Shown one piece after another: positions 1 through 11,900 of a stretch of 64,000 nt of DNA; within the stretch, counting starts at the first letter, position 1, and each line of letters opens with the position of its first letter. A model generated the notes under the pieces. The model was not told the origin of the DNA, did not search any database, and saw nothing but the letters and a program-made list of their open reading frames with translations. This DNA comes from Ceratothoa steindachneri. Taxonomy: Eukaryota > Arthropoda > Malacostraca > Isopoda > Cymothoidae. The stretch is taken from assembly GCA_963969495.1 (NCBI GenBank), contig OZ018321.1:106254066-106318065 (forward strand), in the 5' to 3' direction. Both the position numbers and the translations under genes were made by a program.

Positions 1-102
1 GTTCATTTTGTATAATTTGTAGGGGTGCGAAGATGTATAAGAGAAAAACATCCCTCCAAAAGCGAGAATATAAATAGCCCATTAAATTACCAAGTCAAGA
101 CG

Positions 103-176
103 GACTTCGCCGTAGCGTAATGGTAGAGTGCTAGCCTCGGGATTCAAAAGACCCAAGATCGAACCCAAAAATCCAC
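103..176 (+). repeat. tRNA-like Pol III promoter block, probably a SINE head or decayed tRNA
   Basis: An A-box-like element (113-123, TAGCGTAATGG) is followed 44 nt later by a B-box-like GATCGAACC (157-165) that fits GWTCRANNC. The spacing is that of a tRNA gene. The anticodon and acceptor stems do not pair well, so I read it as a tRNA-derived retroposon head or a tRNA pseudogene, not a functional tRNA. No clear SINE body or tail is visible downstream. Confidence 0.45.
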
Positions 177-634
177 AATTTTTACAAAGAAAATTCTCGA
201 AGAAAACGGAGACCACGAAAAACGCTTTATGGACAACTCATGAAATCGACTCATGAGAAAAACCACTGTCAAGGAAAACGGAAAGAAAACGACTTCAAAG
301 GCTAACTCATCTCAACTCATCTTATCCCATCAAAATCGTCAAAAAGCATCAAGAAGTCATCACGTCAAGATAATTGGAAGTAATATGAAGATTACATCAA
401 CAAGAATTACGAAGATCAAGTACTAACCCAGCCAATAAGAATAAGAAGAGTCAGATAAATGCAAGATAAATGGAAGATTCATCAAGGAAGAAAGAATACT
501 AAGAGTCAGATACTAGGAGTCAATGTTTCGAGGGGCAATTACAGTCAAGAAATAAATAAATATAAGAAGCCCCCCTCCCCCATAAATTAAATTCAAATTC
601 AATGAATATAATTTCAAATATGTTCCATTCTTGT

Positions 635-637
<3 letters not shown>

Positions 638-705
<68 letters not shown>
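638..705. repeat. (TA)n microsatellite
   Basis: An almost uninterrupted run of about 33 TA units. Confidence 0.97.
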
Positions 706-713
<8 letters not shown>

Positions 714-1285
714 TGTACTATCCTCGTTGTATTTCATCCATTCTTTAATGATTTCGTGTTCAACAATTAAGAGTAACTTCGCCATAAGCTTAGCCGCTCG
801 AGCCTTTTTACGATTCAATAACTCTCCTCAAAATCTTATAGATATAGGTTTGTTATGAAGTATCTATCTAGGTTAATACCACGATGGCTTTATATCTATA
901 TACCCAACGCACCTTTCAGAACACGGACTTCACCTTTTCTGCTAAAGGAACATAGTTGTCCGACTTTGACCTATAAAAGCACCAAAGAACGAAAATCAAT
1001 TTCATTTTTCGCTGCTGATGACCAGCAATGAGCTACAACACCAGTAAAGGAGGCTAAACCAAAGGAAACAGCAAATCAACGCAGCCTCAACAATAATGAA
1101 GACTTGCATCTTAAGATGCCTTAAGAAAGGCGAAAGCTCAAAGCCAAAACTCAAATTAGTTGTAAAAAATAAAATGGATCTTCCTTAACTAATATTTAAT
1201 CACCAACCAGATACAAAAAAACTGCATTCGCCAGTTGGAACGTTCCAAAATAAAATTGATAAAATCAAAATACAACCTGGTCTTT

Positions 1286-1397
<112 letters not shown>

Positions 1398-2060
1398 GTA
1401 AAAAAAAAAACCGTCTCTAACGCAAGAAATCACCAGGGAAGAAGTAGGAGAGGCACGGATAAATTCACTCTATGATTTAGATATAGTAGGTAGCAAGGAC
1501 AAACCGAGAAGCAAAAATGGTCAAGAACAGAGCCAATGGGGTTCAAACGATTAAAGGAAAAGGACAGACACGAGGAGAAAGCAGCTACGTTGGGGAAGGG
1601 GGGCAAGGAGCGAGAGGGAAAGTAATACAATAATAGTAATACAAAGCCAATGAGATAATTAAATTCACAATTCGGTTACCTATAAGAATGAGGATTGCAA
1701 ACAAAACTAAGAACATATACAAGGTGTCCCAGAAAAAAGTTAACCGTACTTTGAATTAGTATAACTCAAAATCTATTAGAGATTTTCAAGTCCTTCAAAA
1801 CGAATCAAATTTAACAACTATTTATCGGTCGATTCTGGAAATTTCATTAAATTCCCCTCTACGATATTGATACACTAATAGGTTTAGTGGAGGCTATCAA
1901 AATTATGTTTGCGCAAGGAAGTAAAATAATGAAACTTCGAAGTTTAAAATCAAAAAATATATTTTAATCCATTTTAAACAAAAACACCTCTTTTCTAAGC
2001 ACCGTTTCCTTCTACATGTCCTCCATTTCTTTCCAAGCTCATTTGCCCCTTTGATCGCAT

Positions 2061-3100
2061 TCATTGAACAACTCTTTTGATTAACTTGTGAGTTTCTTTA
2101 AGTCTATTGACTTCACGTGTGACACTATCTCTTAACTGGTTGATGCTTTGTGGTGGAATAGAATACACTTTATTCTTTAGATATCCCCATAAGAAATAAT
2201 CGCACGGTGTTGGGTCAGGGGATCTTAGGGGCCATTCAATTGCATGATTTAGCGCGACAATGCGGTTGTCAAACGTTTCTCTTAGTTTTGTTCTTACAGC
2301 AAGCTGTCTATGAGCTGATGCGCCATCCTGAATCCACCAAAGTCTATTGAATTGATTGCCGTAAATCTGGTGGAGTTCCGGGAAGATCCTTTCGTTGATC
2401 ATGCTCCGGTAGGCAGCGCCATTCAAGTTATTCTCGTAAAACAAAGCCATTCCCGCATATTCCGATCCACAGAGACACTTTCTGCTGACAAATACGTGTT
2501 TCAAAGTTGAATGCTGGGGCGGGGGGGGGGGGGAGTGTCAGCGGCGCATACTGCCGAATGTTATGGCTATTTACCTTTCCATTCATGAAAAAGGCTGCTT
2601 CGTCACCAATCACAATGTTTTCCAAGAAACGAGCAGGTTTATGGAGAAACCATTCGACCAATTGTCTACGACGAGGAAAATCAGTTTCAAGAAACTGGTG
2701 TCTCTCATGCATCTTATAGGGATGCCATTTTAAGTCATGTTTAAGAATGCAGTTAATTTATGACTTTGACAATTGTAACCCATTCTTTCTGACTGATACA
2801 TGTGGATTTTGAAGAAGTGTCATCTGAATATTTTCGATATTTTCTGTTATTCTCATACGACCCGAACGACCTTTGTTTAGATTTAAGCATGTTCCTTCAT
2901 GTTGGTATTTGCGAACATTTTTCCAAATTGTGGGCTTGCTTGGTGGGTGCCTACCTGGAAAACGTTGTTCAAATGAATCTTGTACTTGTTTAATACTGCC
3001 AGTCTTAATAAAGTTTGTGACTACAAAAACGCGTCGATCTTTTGTTAACTATCCAAGTAAACTTTCACACAGACACGCTTTGATTTGCTCAGTAAGCAAT
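2061..3100 (-). pseudogene. mariner-type transposase, DD41D, broken
   Basis: This is a cut-and-paste transposase relic. The N-terminal helix-turn-helix region is readable on the minus strand at about 3010-2770, with FPGRHPPSKPTIWKNV-like text. It is followed by the joint 'LKWHPYKMHERHQFLETDFP' and the catalytic core. The first Asp is in IVIGDEAAFFMNG (about 2600), the second in WWIQDGASAH (about 2335) and the third in SPDPTPCDYFLWGYL (about 2210). The second and third Asp are separated by 41 residues, which places it in the DD41D (rosa-like) group. A frameshift at the poly-G tract near 2520 splits the core, and stops separate the core from the N-terminal part. It cannot make a complete protein. 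The family is clear and the subgroup rests on residue spacing. Confidence 0.82.
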
Positions 3101-3444
3101 AATGACGAGACTATACATCAGCGTGGTGAAAACCCACTGTAAAATGGCCTAGGTTTTGCTTGAAGAATCGCACAGTGACTTAGGCTACCTAGGCTCCCTA
3201 CGCTTCTCTTGGAAGTGCAAAATGGCCTAGCCTTCCTAGGCTTCGTTTCATTATTTTACTTCCTTACGCAAACATATTTTTGATAGCCTCCACTAAACCC
3301 ATTAGTGTATCAATATAATTCAGGGGAATTTAATGAAATTTCCAGAATCGACAGATAAATAGTTGGTAAATTAAACACCTTTTGCAGGACCCAAAAGTCT
3401 CTAATAGTTTTTGAGTTATACTCATTCAAATTACGGTTAACTTT

Positions 3445-4489
3445 GGTAAACATGTAGACGAGCGGCCCCGCCGGAAAAAAATATTTTTGTATAAATATTA
3501 TCGTTCACCCGTGTTTGAATATTCATGCGCGTTAGAGTTGTCTTCGAATGATAGCTGCCGCCATTTTTTGTATTAAAAAAATTCCTGAAAGTAAACAAAC
3601 CGAAAACGTTGTTTACGTAGGCCATTTTTTTTTTTTACAAAATTGCCCGAATAAAAACAAACGAAACACGCTGTTTCCGTACTAATTGCAGTGGTTATAC
3701 TTCCAAAATAGCAAATAGGAAAGCCTATCTATTTTGCGCGTCTGCGTCCTTTTCGAAATCTAGCTGACTTGAATCAAGTTATATGTTCGAGCATCTAAAT
3801 TCAAAGTTAGGCTTCACATCTAATGCTCGGCCACAAATGTCGCATTCGCTTTTAATTCGCACTAAATTATGAACATCCAAAAAGGTGTTTAATTTATCTT
3901 TATCAGAAACTAGGGTTAATAATTCCGCAATAGACGACGGACAAAGTTCACAATTCGATGATTATTTTCAAATTGTGTAAAAGGGGAATGTTTGACACCC
4001 AAACTGCTAAAAAACAAGTAGTTCCTTGAAATGATCTAGCTAATTACATTTAAATGTATAAAAGAAGGTAATAAAATTAGTAAAATGGGAAAAAATATAT
4101 TGATAAATAAAAATGACTCCGAATGAGGATAATAAAAAGCTATTAAGTAGGAAAAAAATTGAAATCAAGCATTTCTGACGTCATACCCCTCGCCCCCCCA
4201 ATTAATATTATAATTCGCAAAACGATTAAAGACGCTGACATGATGTAGTTAAAGCATTCACCTGTGTAAACGTCAGAACATTATAACAATTAGGATTATA
4301 TACTGGGGGGCTGTGCCCCCCAGACCCCCCCCAATTTAATGAAACTCAGGATATTCATAGTGTGGTCCCCCCCTTGTGTTTACCCCCACACGAGCCGTCT
4401 CCTTAAATGTACTCCAAAAACGTGAAACATTTTAACACGGACGAAAATAGTACGTTTTATCGGCCGGGCCGCCCGTCTACATATTTACC
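3445..4489. mobile_element. 1,045-bp non-autonomous DNA transposon inserted in the mariner
   Basis: It begins GGTAAACATGTAGACGAGCG and ends with the near-exact inverted copy (4466-4489), giving terminal inverted repeats of about 24 bp. The host mariner sequence TTAACTTT is duplicated exactly at 3437-3444 and 4490-4497. An 8-bp duplication is typical of hAT, Merlin and some other superfamilies, and the ends alone do not decide which. No transposase is visible. The interior holds a perfect GGGGGGCTGTGCCCCCC-type palindrome at about 4304-4321. Confidence 0.85.
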
Positions 4490-4538
4490 TTAACTTTTAG
4501 CTTAACTTTTTTTCTGTGACACCCGGTATACGAGTAAG

Positions 4539-5300
4539 TCAAAAGTATATAATTTCTTTAAGAATAAGATTTTTTATAACAGCATCAATTCTGAAAAGGC
4601 CAGGGGAAATGTTAAAGTTATCAAATTGACTTATACATGAACATTCAACGATGTTTCTTTTAATAGCGTCATTTGAGCGAAAATTAAAGTTTGCTGAATT
4701 GCAATTAATTAAGTGATCATTTTCAGACATATGAAGACAAAATGCATTGTTTTTTTCATATCTCCTAACATTGTTTTAAGGCTGATTAATACGGACAGAT
4801 AATTGCTTTCCTGCCTGTCCAAATTATTTACTTGGACAAACAGAACATTCGACTGAATAGACTCCACCAATATTATTACAATTATTGTGAACCAGTATAT
4901 TCTCAATAGTCGACTCGTATTTGAAAGCAACAAAAATGTTAAAGGTTTTTAAAAGACTGGGAAGGTCAATGAAACAATCATTGGAGGGTAAAACCAGAAT
5001 GTTTTTAGCATTAAAAGAGATAACAGGAACTGTATTAGAGAACGTCTTTTTTGCAGAGGAAAGACAATTTAAAGAAAGGGATCGGGGTAACATAATTTAT
5101 TGCCAATTTCAAAGGTATTGGAGAATTCCAAATCCATGTATCAATATACCTGTACCACACAAGAAGGAACTTAAGGATAGTAGGGAGGAGTCTTTCAATG
5201 CCTTTCACCTGTTCTTTCTAACTCAAATATGGAGTTCTTTGAAACAAACTTCTCCCTACTATCCTTGACTGCCCTCTTGTGTGATACAGGAATATTGATG
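4539..5300 (-). pseudogene. Penelope-like retroelement 3' fragment with GIY-YIG domain
   Basis: On the minus strand from about 5093 one frame reads through a cysteine-containing GIY-YIG start (GGVYSVECSVCPSK), a stop where the YIG tyrosine should be, then FGQAGKQLSVRINQP, a second stop, and a typical C-terminal tail down to 4539. GIY-YIG endonucleases fused to reverse transcriptase define Penelope-like elements. The RT core is missing. Upstream, about 5140-5200 and about 5240-5300 form an imperfect inverted repeat of one coding segment (NIPVPHKKELKDSRE against NIPVSHKRAVKDSRE), suggesting opposed copies. Two in-frame stops make it a pseudogene. Confidence 0.68.
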
Positions 5301-5559
5301 ATGTCATTTGCCTGTGGCCTAATTCTTAATATGTTAATAGCTTTCTTACCAAACTTAATTCACTCGTCCGTTCCATTAAATTTACCCATGAGATTGAAGA
5401 TAATATATCCCTTCCCTTTCTCGATTTTTTAATTTATAGAACCCAGACGGGTTTCAAATAATCAATATATCGTAAACCTACTAATTCAAACTCTTATATT
5501 CATTTTTACTCAGCGCATAGTTCTGTTGTCTTCAATGTTTGTATGGGCTTTGCGAATTG
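5301..5559. other. no recognisable feature
   Basis: AT-rich sequence. I see no coding frame or repeat beyond the Penelope-like fragment to its left. Confidence 0.4.
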
Positions 5560-5616
5560 TTAGCTAGTGATTTTTTACAGGGAGATATCGTATTCATTGA
5601 TGATATTCTCCATATT
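5560..5616 (-). repeat. short hAT transposase scrap
   Basis: Minus-strand translation gives NMENIINEYDISL followed by a stop and KITS. This matches the segment HMENIINEYDIPLQKITS of the hAT relic at 21015-22245. Only about 55 bp survive, directly adjoining the first 190-bp repeat copy. Confidence 0.65.
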
Positions 5617-5802
5617 GTAGATAGAGGGGAGTAGGAAAAGGGGCGAAGAAAAAAACAATAGCGTAGGCGAGTTGCGAACAGCTTCCTTCGTTGCTGGACC
5701 ACTGTTAGCAGGTGGCGAATCCACTCGGCCATTCTGAGTCTCAAAAAAAGACTCATTCAAACGAAGCTTTTAAGTCGCTCACCTGCACTTCTCGTACGCT
5801 AT
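5614..5802. repeat. 190-bp dispersed repeat, copy 1
   Basis: It is nearly identical to 5909-6098 in the same orientation, from 'attgtagatag' to 'cttctcgtacgctat'. The unit contains the self-complementary stretch gagtctcaaaaaaagactc. It looks like the non-coding part of a small DNA transposon. Confidence 0.8.
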
Positions 5803-5908
5803 ACAACCCACCTCCTAGAAGTGGAGCGTATTTTGAAAAATGAGGAGAGCCCGTTTGGAAATGTTATCCAAGGGCTAACGCTCCCCCTCCTGGGTCTGGG
5901 TGGGTACC

Positions 5909-6098
5909 ATTGTAGATAGGGGAGAGGAGGAAAAGGGGCAAATAATTAATAATAGCGTGGGCGAGTTTGCGAACAGCTTCCCGCGTCGCTGGACCACTGT
6001 TAGCAGGTGGCGAATCCACTCGGCCAACCTGAGTCTCAAAAAAAGACTAATTCAAACGAAGCTTTTAAGCCGCTCACCTGCACTTCTCGTACGCTATA
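5909..6098. repeat. 190-bp dispersed repeat, copy 2
   Basis: Direct duplicate of 5614-5802 with scattered substitutions, about 100 bp downstream of it. Confidence 0.8.
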
Positions 6099-6261
6099 AT
6101 ATGTTCAGCAATCTTGATGTAGTTATGTTTTCCTTTGAAGCGACAGCATGCCAATACTCCACTATGGCGGGAAAGAGTAGCTTCCTAAAGTTGAAAAAAA
6201 AAAATGAAATAACAGTCCAATGTTTGTCTCATAAATGTTTTCATAAATTTTACACATTAAT

Positions 6262-6660
6262 ACCAGGCAATTGGCTTCACCCCTTTTCCTGTAGTGCGCT
6301 TCGCTACTAAGATTAAAATTTAATATCTAAAAAGAGGCAGCCATGGTTAAATTTTTATAAATTATCTGAACTTCGCCAATTATAATAATTTTAAAAGGGA
6401 ACTCTAAACTAAATTTCCCCCCTTTCAAAATATCACGTTGCTAAAATATAGAAGAAGAATAAAAGAAGAGGAAGATATATAAAAAATAAATTTTCTGAAC
6501 TTCACCATTTGTAATTCTTTGGGTTTAAAAAAATCACAAAATTTCGATACTTATATTTATTTCTGAACTTCGGCATTTTGTTTTGTTTTATATTATAAAA
6601 GAATTATTAGAAATAACTTTGATAAAAAATGTCATAACCAAACTAAGATGAAATTATTAT
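6262..6660 (+). repeat. 'cttcgcc' dispersed repeat, copy 1
   Basis: Shares a long collinear stretch with 6680-7146: aggcaat-ggctt, gcgcttcgct, a 'taagattaaaattta' block, 'ttctgaacttcacc' and 'atttcgatacttatattta'. A third copy lies inverted at 19629-20030. It is non-coding and AT-rich, with repeated short 'gaacttcgcc' words, and resembles a MITE- or Helitron-derived family. Confidence 0.75.
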
Positions 6661-6679
6661 TCAAATACTAAAAAAAAAC

Positions 6680-7146
6680 AGGCAATGGCTTCTCCACTCC
6701 CTCCTATGGGGGAGCTTGCGCTTCGCTGCTAAGATTAAAATTTAAAATCTAAAAAATAAGCAGCTATGGTTAAATTTTTATACATTTTCCGAACTTTGCC
6801 AATTTTAATCATTTTAAAAAGGAACTCTAAATTAAAAGTTCTTCCCTTTTAACAATTCACGTTGATAAAATATAAATTTATAGAAGAAGAATAGTAGATA
6901 TATAAAAATAAATTTTCTGAACTTCACCATTTTTAATTCTTTGGGTTTTCAAAAATTCACAAAATTTCGATACTTATATTTATCTTTCATCACTAACTTT
7001 ATAATTTAAGAACGGGATTTTTTTGTGCAAAATAGTAAATCATTTATTTTTCTTAGTTTGGAAATGACTTGGTGTATTTTGTGGATTAAAAAAAAAATGA
7101 GATAACAAGAGCAGGGCTTCGCCACTCCTCATTACAGAAGGTGAAG
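6680..7146 (+). repeat. 'cttcgcc' dispersed repeat, copy 2 (target of the LINE insertion)
   Basis: Collinear with copy 1. It is broken at 7146 by the LINE; the last 18 bp, 7129-7146, are duplicated at 19611-19628. Confidence 0.78.
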
Positions 7147-7371
7147 CACCGCAGTCCAGAGAATCTCCGTTATGCGGATCCGCTGTTTTTAAAACGACAG
7201 TGGGAGCCGGGGGGCGGGTTACCCCGTTTGGGCTGTATGGGCGCTCTTTGGACTTACGATGACAATTTGGTGAATGCCCTCGGCTCCAGGGTCAGCCCCA
7301 AATAAAATATATAATTATATGGGTAAATTTAACAAACATAACAGAGACCGCAGGTCTCTGGTCATCGTGCC

Positions 7372-8914
7372 TTGGACCCTGACGGTAGACGCTTTGATCC
7401 TTTTGGGTCAGAAGTCGACCCTGAGTTGGTTTATGACCGATTTTTAGTCTTGAAGGCGAACGATAGTCCTCTTAGTAAGGCTGACATCTTCGACGTCTAC
7501 GAGGATTTTGTTGATGAATGTGGCAAACCTGCCCAAATGTGGCCACGTAATGATGGCGGATTGATATTCGAGGCGAAATCAAGCGATCAGTATCAGCAGA
7601 TTAAGACCCTACAGTCTTTAGCTTCTGTAGACATGTCCTCTGTTTCACACCCGACATTTAACACCAGTAAACGTGTTATCCGATTGGGAGAGTTAATAGA
7701 TTACGATGTTGACAGGCTGGTATCAAAACTTACTAATCAGAAGGTTGTAAGTGCCCACCGCATTTCCAGGTTTGTGAATGGCGCTAGGTTACCTACCGCC
7801 ACTATAATCCTGACCTTCAACAGATTGGAACCGCCCAAGTACATTAAGGCTGGCTATCTTAACACCCCAGTCAAGCCTTACGTTGAAAACCCACGACAAT
7901 GCTTCCATTGTCAACGCTTTGGCCATGTAAGCCCTGTTATCAACAGCCTTGCTGCCCTAACTGTGGTGGAGCACACCCTGCAACATCACAGCAATGCACT
8001 TTCTTCCTCTATGAGAGAGAAGTAATTGCCATTAATAACAAGTTTAGGGTCAGTTTTTAAAGAGGCCAGAAAAAGAGTAAAGGAGATGTATGTCTAACCT
8101 GGTTTAAGCTTTTCTGATGCTCTGCGTTCTACCGGGTCAAAGAAAGGGAGAAGTCAGAGGCCTCCTACTGGTTCTCCTGTGCCTGGGCAGGTAAAAATTC
8201 CTCCACGTCCTAAACGTACATCTCCTCGTGATGAACACTCTTGGTCAGCGCCTAACAGTGCTTCTGAGGTTACCAACAAGAAGAGGAACCTTCTATCCTC
8301 TCCTGGTTCCCCAAGGGTGGTTAAGCACCTTGCTACCGCTCTAAAACATGTAGATGTTGATCGTGTTGGTCCTCAGGTGATATCCATTCTACTTCTGGAC
8401 ATTCACCCTTCCCCTAAAGGACCAAGCTCTTCTTCAGCTCCAAAGCCAGTTATCACTTCCCCACCCTCTTGTCGATACTGCTTTGGAATTCCTTCGATTC
8501 CTGAATGAGAAGGAACCAACCTTTGCTCCTTCCCAGGAGCCAGCTGTTGTGGAGGTTACCCCCTCATATCAGGATGACTCTATGTCCTTGCCACCACCAT
8601 CGCCTCTACCATCCCAAACAATACCACCAGCTGTGTCAACATCGTCTGTTCCCTCGACACCTGAACTGACCCCTGGAGTTGCTTCCATCTCTTCTTCTCC
8701 AGTGAAGACAATTCTCTCTTACAGCCACTTATCAAAATCTGATGCGTCACCTCTTAAAGAAAAACCAAAGGCAAAAATCAAGCTTCGGATGACTCCTTTG
8801 CCATACTCCAAGCCTAAGGCTAGTATGACGCGAACTACTTCCGCTGGTAGTTCAAATCCAAAATCTCCTACCCCTAAGGGTAGAAAGAAATCTACCGTTA
8901 TGCTTAAACGGTAA
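7372..8914 (+). pseudogene. LINE ORF1, gag-like nucleic-acid-binding protein with CCHC knuckles, broken
   Basis: ORF1 proteins coat the element RNA and act as chaperones. The first frame (7372-8025) holds an RRM-like region and then a CCHC knuckle start, CFHCQRFGH (about 7900-7925), after which a frameshift scrambles the remaining knuckles. Proline/serine-rich segments follow in other frames (8179-8508, 8483-8914), typical of the C-terminal tail in this group. The original start is uncertain because 7372 is not ATG. The last frame ends at TAA 8912-8914, only 2 nt before the ATG of ORF2 at 8917. This spacing would suit termination-reinitiation. At least three lesions are present. Confidence 0.75.
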
Positions 8915-8916
8915 CA

Positions 8917-11900
8917 ATGTTTCCAATTATTCATTGGAACCTCGAAGGTCTCTTCCCTAAAGGGGAAGAGTTCAAGCTCCTGCTCAATGATTATAATCCC
9001 GATTGTATTGCTTTACAGGAGACTTGCTTGGGTACTCGCAAAGTACCCAACATTTCGGGGTTTGTGGCATATTATAAGAACCCCGGAGAACCAATTCATG
9101 GTTCTGCTGTTTTTGTTCACAACAGGGTTCCCCACAACCAGCTCTCTCTTAACACAGACCTGCAGGCGGTTGCTGTCCGCCTGTTTTCTAGTCGCCATTA
9201 TTCGATCTGTTCGCTGTATCTTCCTCCTAACGAGGAAAGAGATACAGCTGTTTTTGTTACAAAGTTAGCTAGTTTAATTTCTTAACTCCCTCCTCCCTTT
9301 TTATTGATTGGTAACTTTAATGTTCGACACCCTCTTTAGTGGGACCATGATAAGAACCCTAGAGGAAATATGATTGAGAGATTTCTGGGCACTAATGATG
9401 TCTGCTTCTTAACGATGGCAGCCACACATCATTTCTCACCCGACGAACAGCTTTACATGCCTGGACTTCTATCTCTGTTCACTAAGCTGCAGAGCTTATT
9501 TTGACTGGGTAGTGGATCCTGACTTGCGAGGCAGTGATCACTTCCCCATTGTATTAACGCCATGTACAGGTAGTCCTCCTCCACCGCCTAGCAAAAGATG
9601 ACAAAAAAAGCAAACTGGCCTAAGTTCAGGCACCTCTCAAGCCTTGATGGGTTCTTCCCTCATGAAGATATTGAAGTGGCTATTGATGATCTTCTAGCCC
9701 ACGTCAATCATGCAGATAATTCCTCCATCCCACTCTCCGGCTCAACTGCTCGTGGACCACAATTGCCCTAGTGGTCTGCTGAGTGCTCGATAGTTGTCAC
9801 TGAATGTAAACAGGCATACCAACGTTACCATCGTTGACCCACGATGGTAAAGAAACTTGCTCGTAACCGAGCAAGGGCAGCACAGCGACACACCCTTCGA
9901 CGAGCTCGAAAGACCTCGTTAAATGGTTACATCGCATCGATATGTTGGCAGACCCCTGTAGACAAAATCTGGGAGAGGGTCAAAAAGCTATTGGGGAAAT
10001 CCAATGACTTTACAGCTTCGAATATTGTTCAGGTCGGAAAACTGTTGGGAGACTTGTCCCATATTCCCGATGTTTTGGCCGGATCGTTTGCTAATATTTC
10101 AAGCCCAGACAATTATTCCATCCAATTCCAGCGCTTTAGGCTCGAACGGTAGCAGCATCCTATCAACTTTATGGAGCCTAACATGGATAATGAGACTTAT
10201 AACCGGCTCTTTTCTATCCATGAGCTCCATAATGCCCTGAAGAACTGTGGATCCACTGCACCCGGATCAGATGGCATTTCCTATGATATGATTAGGAATA
10301 TGCATACATCCCTCCTCTCACATTTGCTGGACATCTATAACTTTATCTTGATTAGGGGCTGCTTCCCTTCTATGTGGAGGGAGACTGTGGTTTTACCTTT
10401 CCGAAAACCAGGAAAGGATGGGCCGGAACCCACCCATAACCGCCAATTGCCCTTAATAGTTGTCCATGTAAATTGTTTGAGAGGATGATAAATACAAGAC
10501 TCGTCTGGTTTTTGGAGACAAACCATCTTATATCTCCCTCTCAATCAGGGTTCAGAAAAAAAAACAGTACTATCGACTTGCTTGTTAGAATGGAGTCTTA
10601 TATAAGAGATGCTTTTTCAAAGAGGCAGCATTCTGTTGCTGTTTCATTTGATATTTAGAAAGCATATGATACCACTTGGAGGCGTGGTATCCTTAAGCAA
10701 CTCCATCATTGGGACCTGCGAGGATTTTCCCCCAGGTTTGTCAAGCAATTCCTCATGTGGCGCACACTATGTGTAAAAGTTGGAAATGCCCTATCAGAGC
10801 CCGTAAAGCAAGTTGAGAGTGTGCCAAAGGGAAGTGTCCTCAGTGTCACCTGCTTCTCTGTGGCCATCAATAGCATTATCGCAAATCTCCCAGCTGAGAT
10901 TTCCTCAACTCTATATGTGGATGACTTAGCGCTTATTGTTTCATCGCCAAGACTTCCATTTGTCATCCGCAAGCTACAGCGGGTTATTAATAACGTAGCT
11001 GATAATGCTTCTTCCAAGGGCTTCCACTTTTCCGCAGTAAAGAGCAAAGCTGTCCACTTTTACAGTGATAGATCGGTGACATGGGATCCTCCCCACTATA
11101 TGGTCACTATATGGTGTTCCTGTACCCTTTGAACCCCATTTCAGATTTCTAGGGGGTGATCTTTGATTCGAGGCTTTCTTGGAGGCTTCATTTGGACGCT
11201 TTGAAAAGGTCTTGTCTGAAGAGAATGGACATAATGAAATTAGTGTCACACACTTCTTGGAGAAGTGATCAACGCACCGTGCGGCTTATGTATTCAGCAT
11301 TGGTCCAGTCAAAGCTGGACTATGGGTCACAAGTGTACTCCTCCGCCTCCCTGTCCGTCCTTGAAAAATTAAATACTGTGCGTAACCAGGGTGTGTGCCT
11401 GGCTTCAGGGCCTTCAAGTCCTCCCCTGTGTGGAGTCTCTATGCAGAGAACGGAGCTCTTCCTCTTCCTTTTCACAGGCTCAAGTCTAACCTCAAATATC
11501 TTTTTAGACTTGAGCAATTACCATGGTCGCCAGTATAAGAGTGCACGTTCAATTTGCAAACAGTGGCCTCATATGATAGATTTCCATCCCTGGCTCGCCC
11601 CTTTGCTCTGCGCATGGCCGAGCACACAAGAGGTCTAAGGGAGTTTTCTGTGATTCAAGTTTTCAATACTAAAGATTTCCCTATGGCTCATACCACCTGT
11701 AGTGGTATGCAAAGGGCTTACTGTTAGGCCCAAGGATCAGTTTTTGCCTGTAGCCTTGAAAACCATGTATGATCAACACTTCCCCCACCATCGGCCTAGC
11801 AGCTTTGTGTTCACCGACAGGTCCAAGTCATCGGATGGAATTGGAGCTGCTGATGTCTTCCCATCTCAGACAGCATTGGTTCGCTTACCAAGTGCAGCTT

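Larger units (their letters stand above)
1718..4528 (-). mobile_element. Tc1/mariner-superfamily (DD41D type) transposon with long terminal inverted repeats, interrupted by another element
   Basis: The outer ends match as inverted repeats: TACAAGGTGTCCCAG on the left, and the complement of 'ctgtgacacccggta' on the right. Both are flanked by TA (1716-1717, 4529-4530), the target duplication expected for mariner. The inverted similarity continues inward for over 200 bp (about 1738-1941 against 3237-3440). Without the inserted element at 3445-4489 the transposon is about 1.76 kb, normal for this superfamily. It encodes one transposase on the minus strand, now broken. The fixed lesions and the secondary insertion mark an old copy. 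Confidence 0.85.

Noticed and set aside
103..176. Functional tRNA gene
   Set aside because: A and B boxes are present, but the anticodon arm and acceptor stem do not pair.
513..818. Open frame with Ile-Tyr repeats
   Set aside because: Translation of the (TA)n tract; the same applies to frames over 15002-15232 and 22729-22934.
2507..3142. Plus-strand open frames
   Set aside because: They are antisense to the mariner transposase, whose motifs read on the minus strand.
4300..4325. Transcription terminator hairpin
   Set aside because: G/C palindrome inside a non-autonomous transposon of a eukaryote; no gene ends there.
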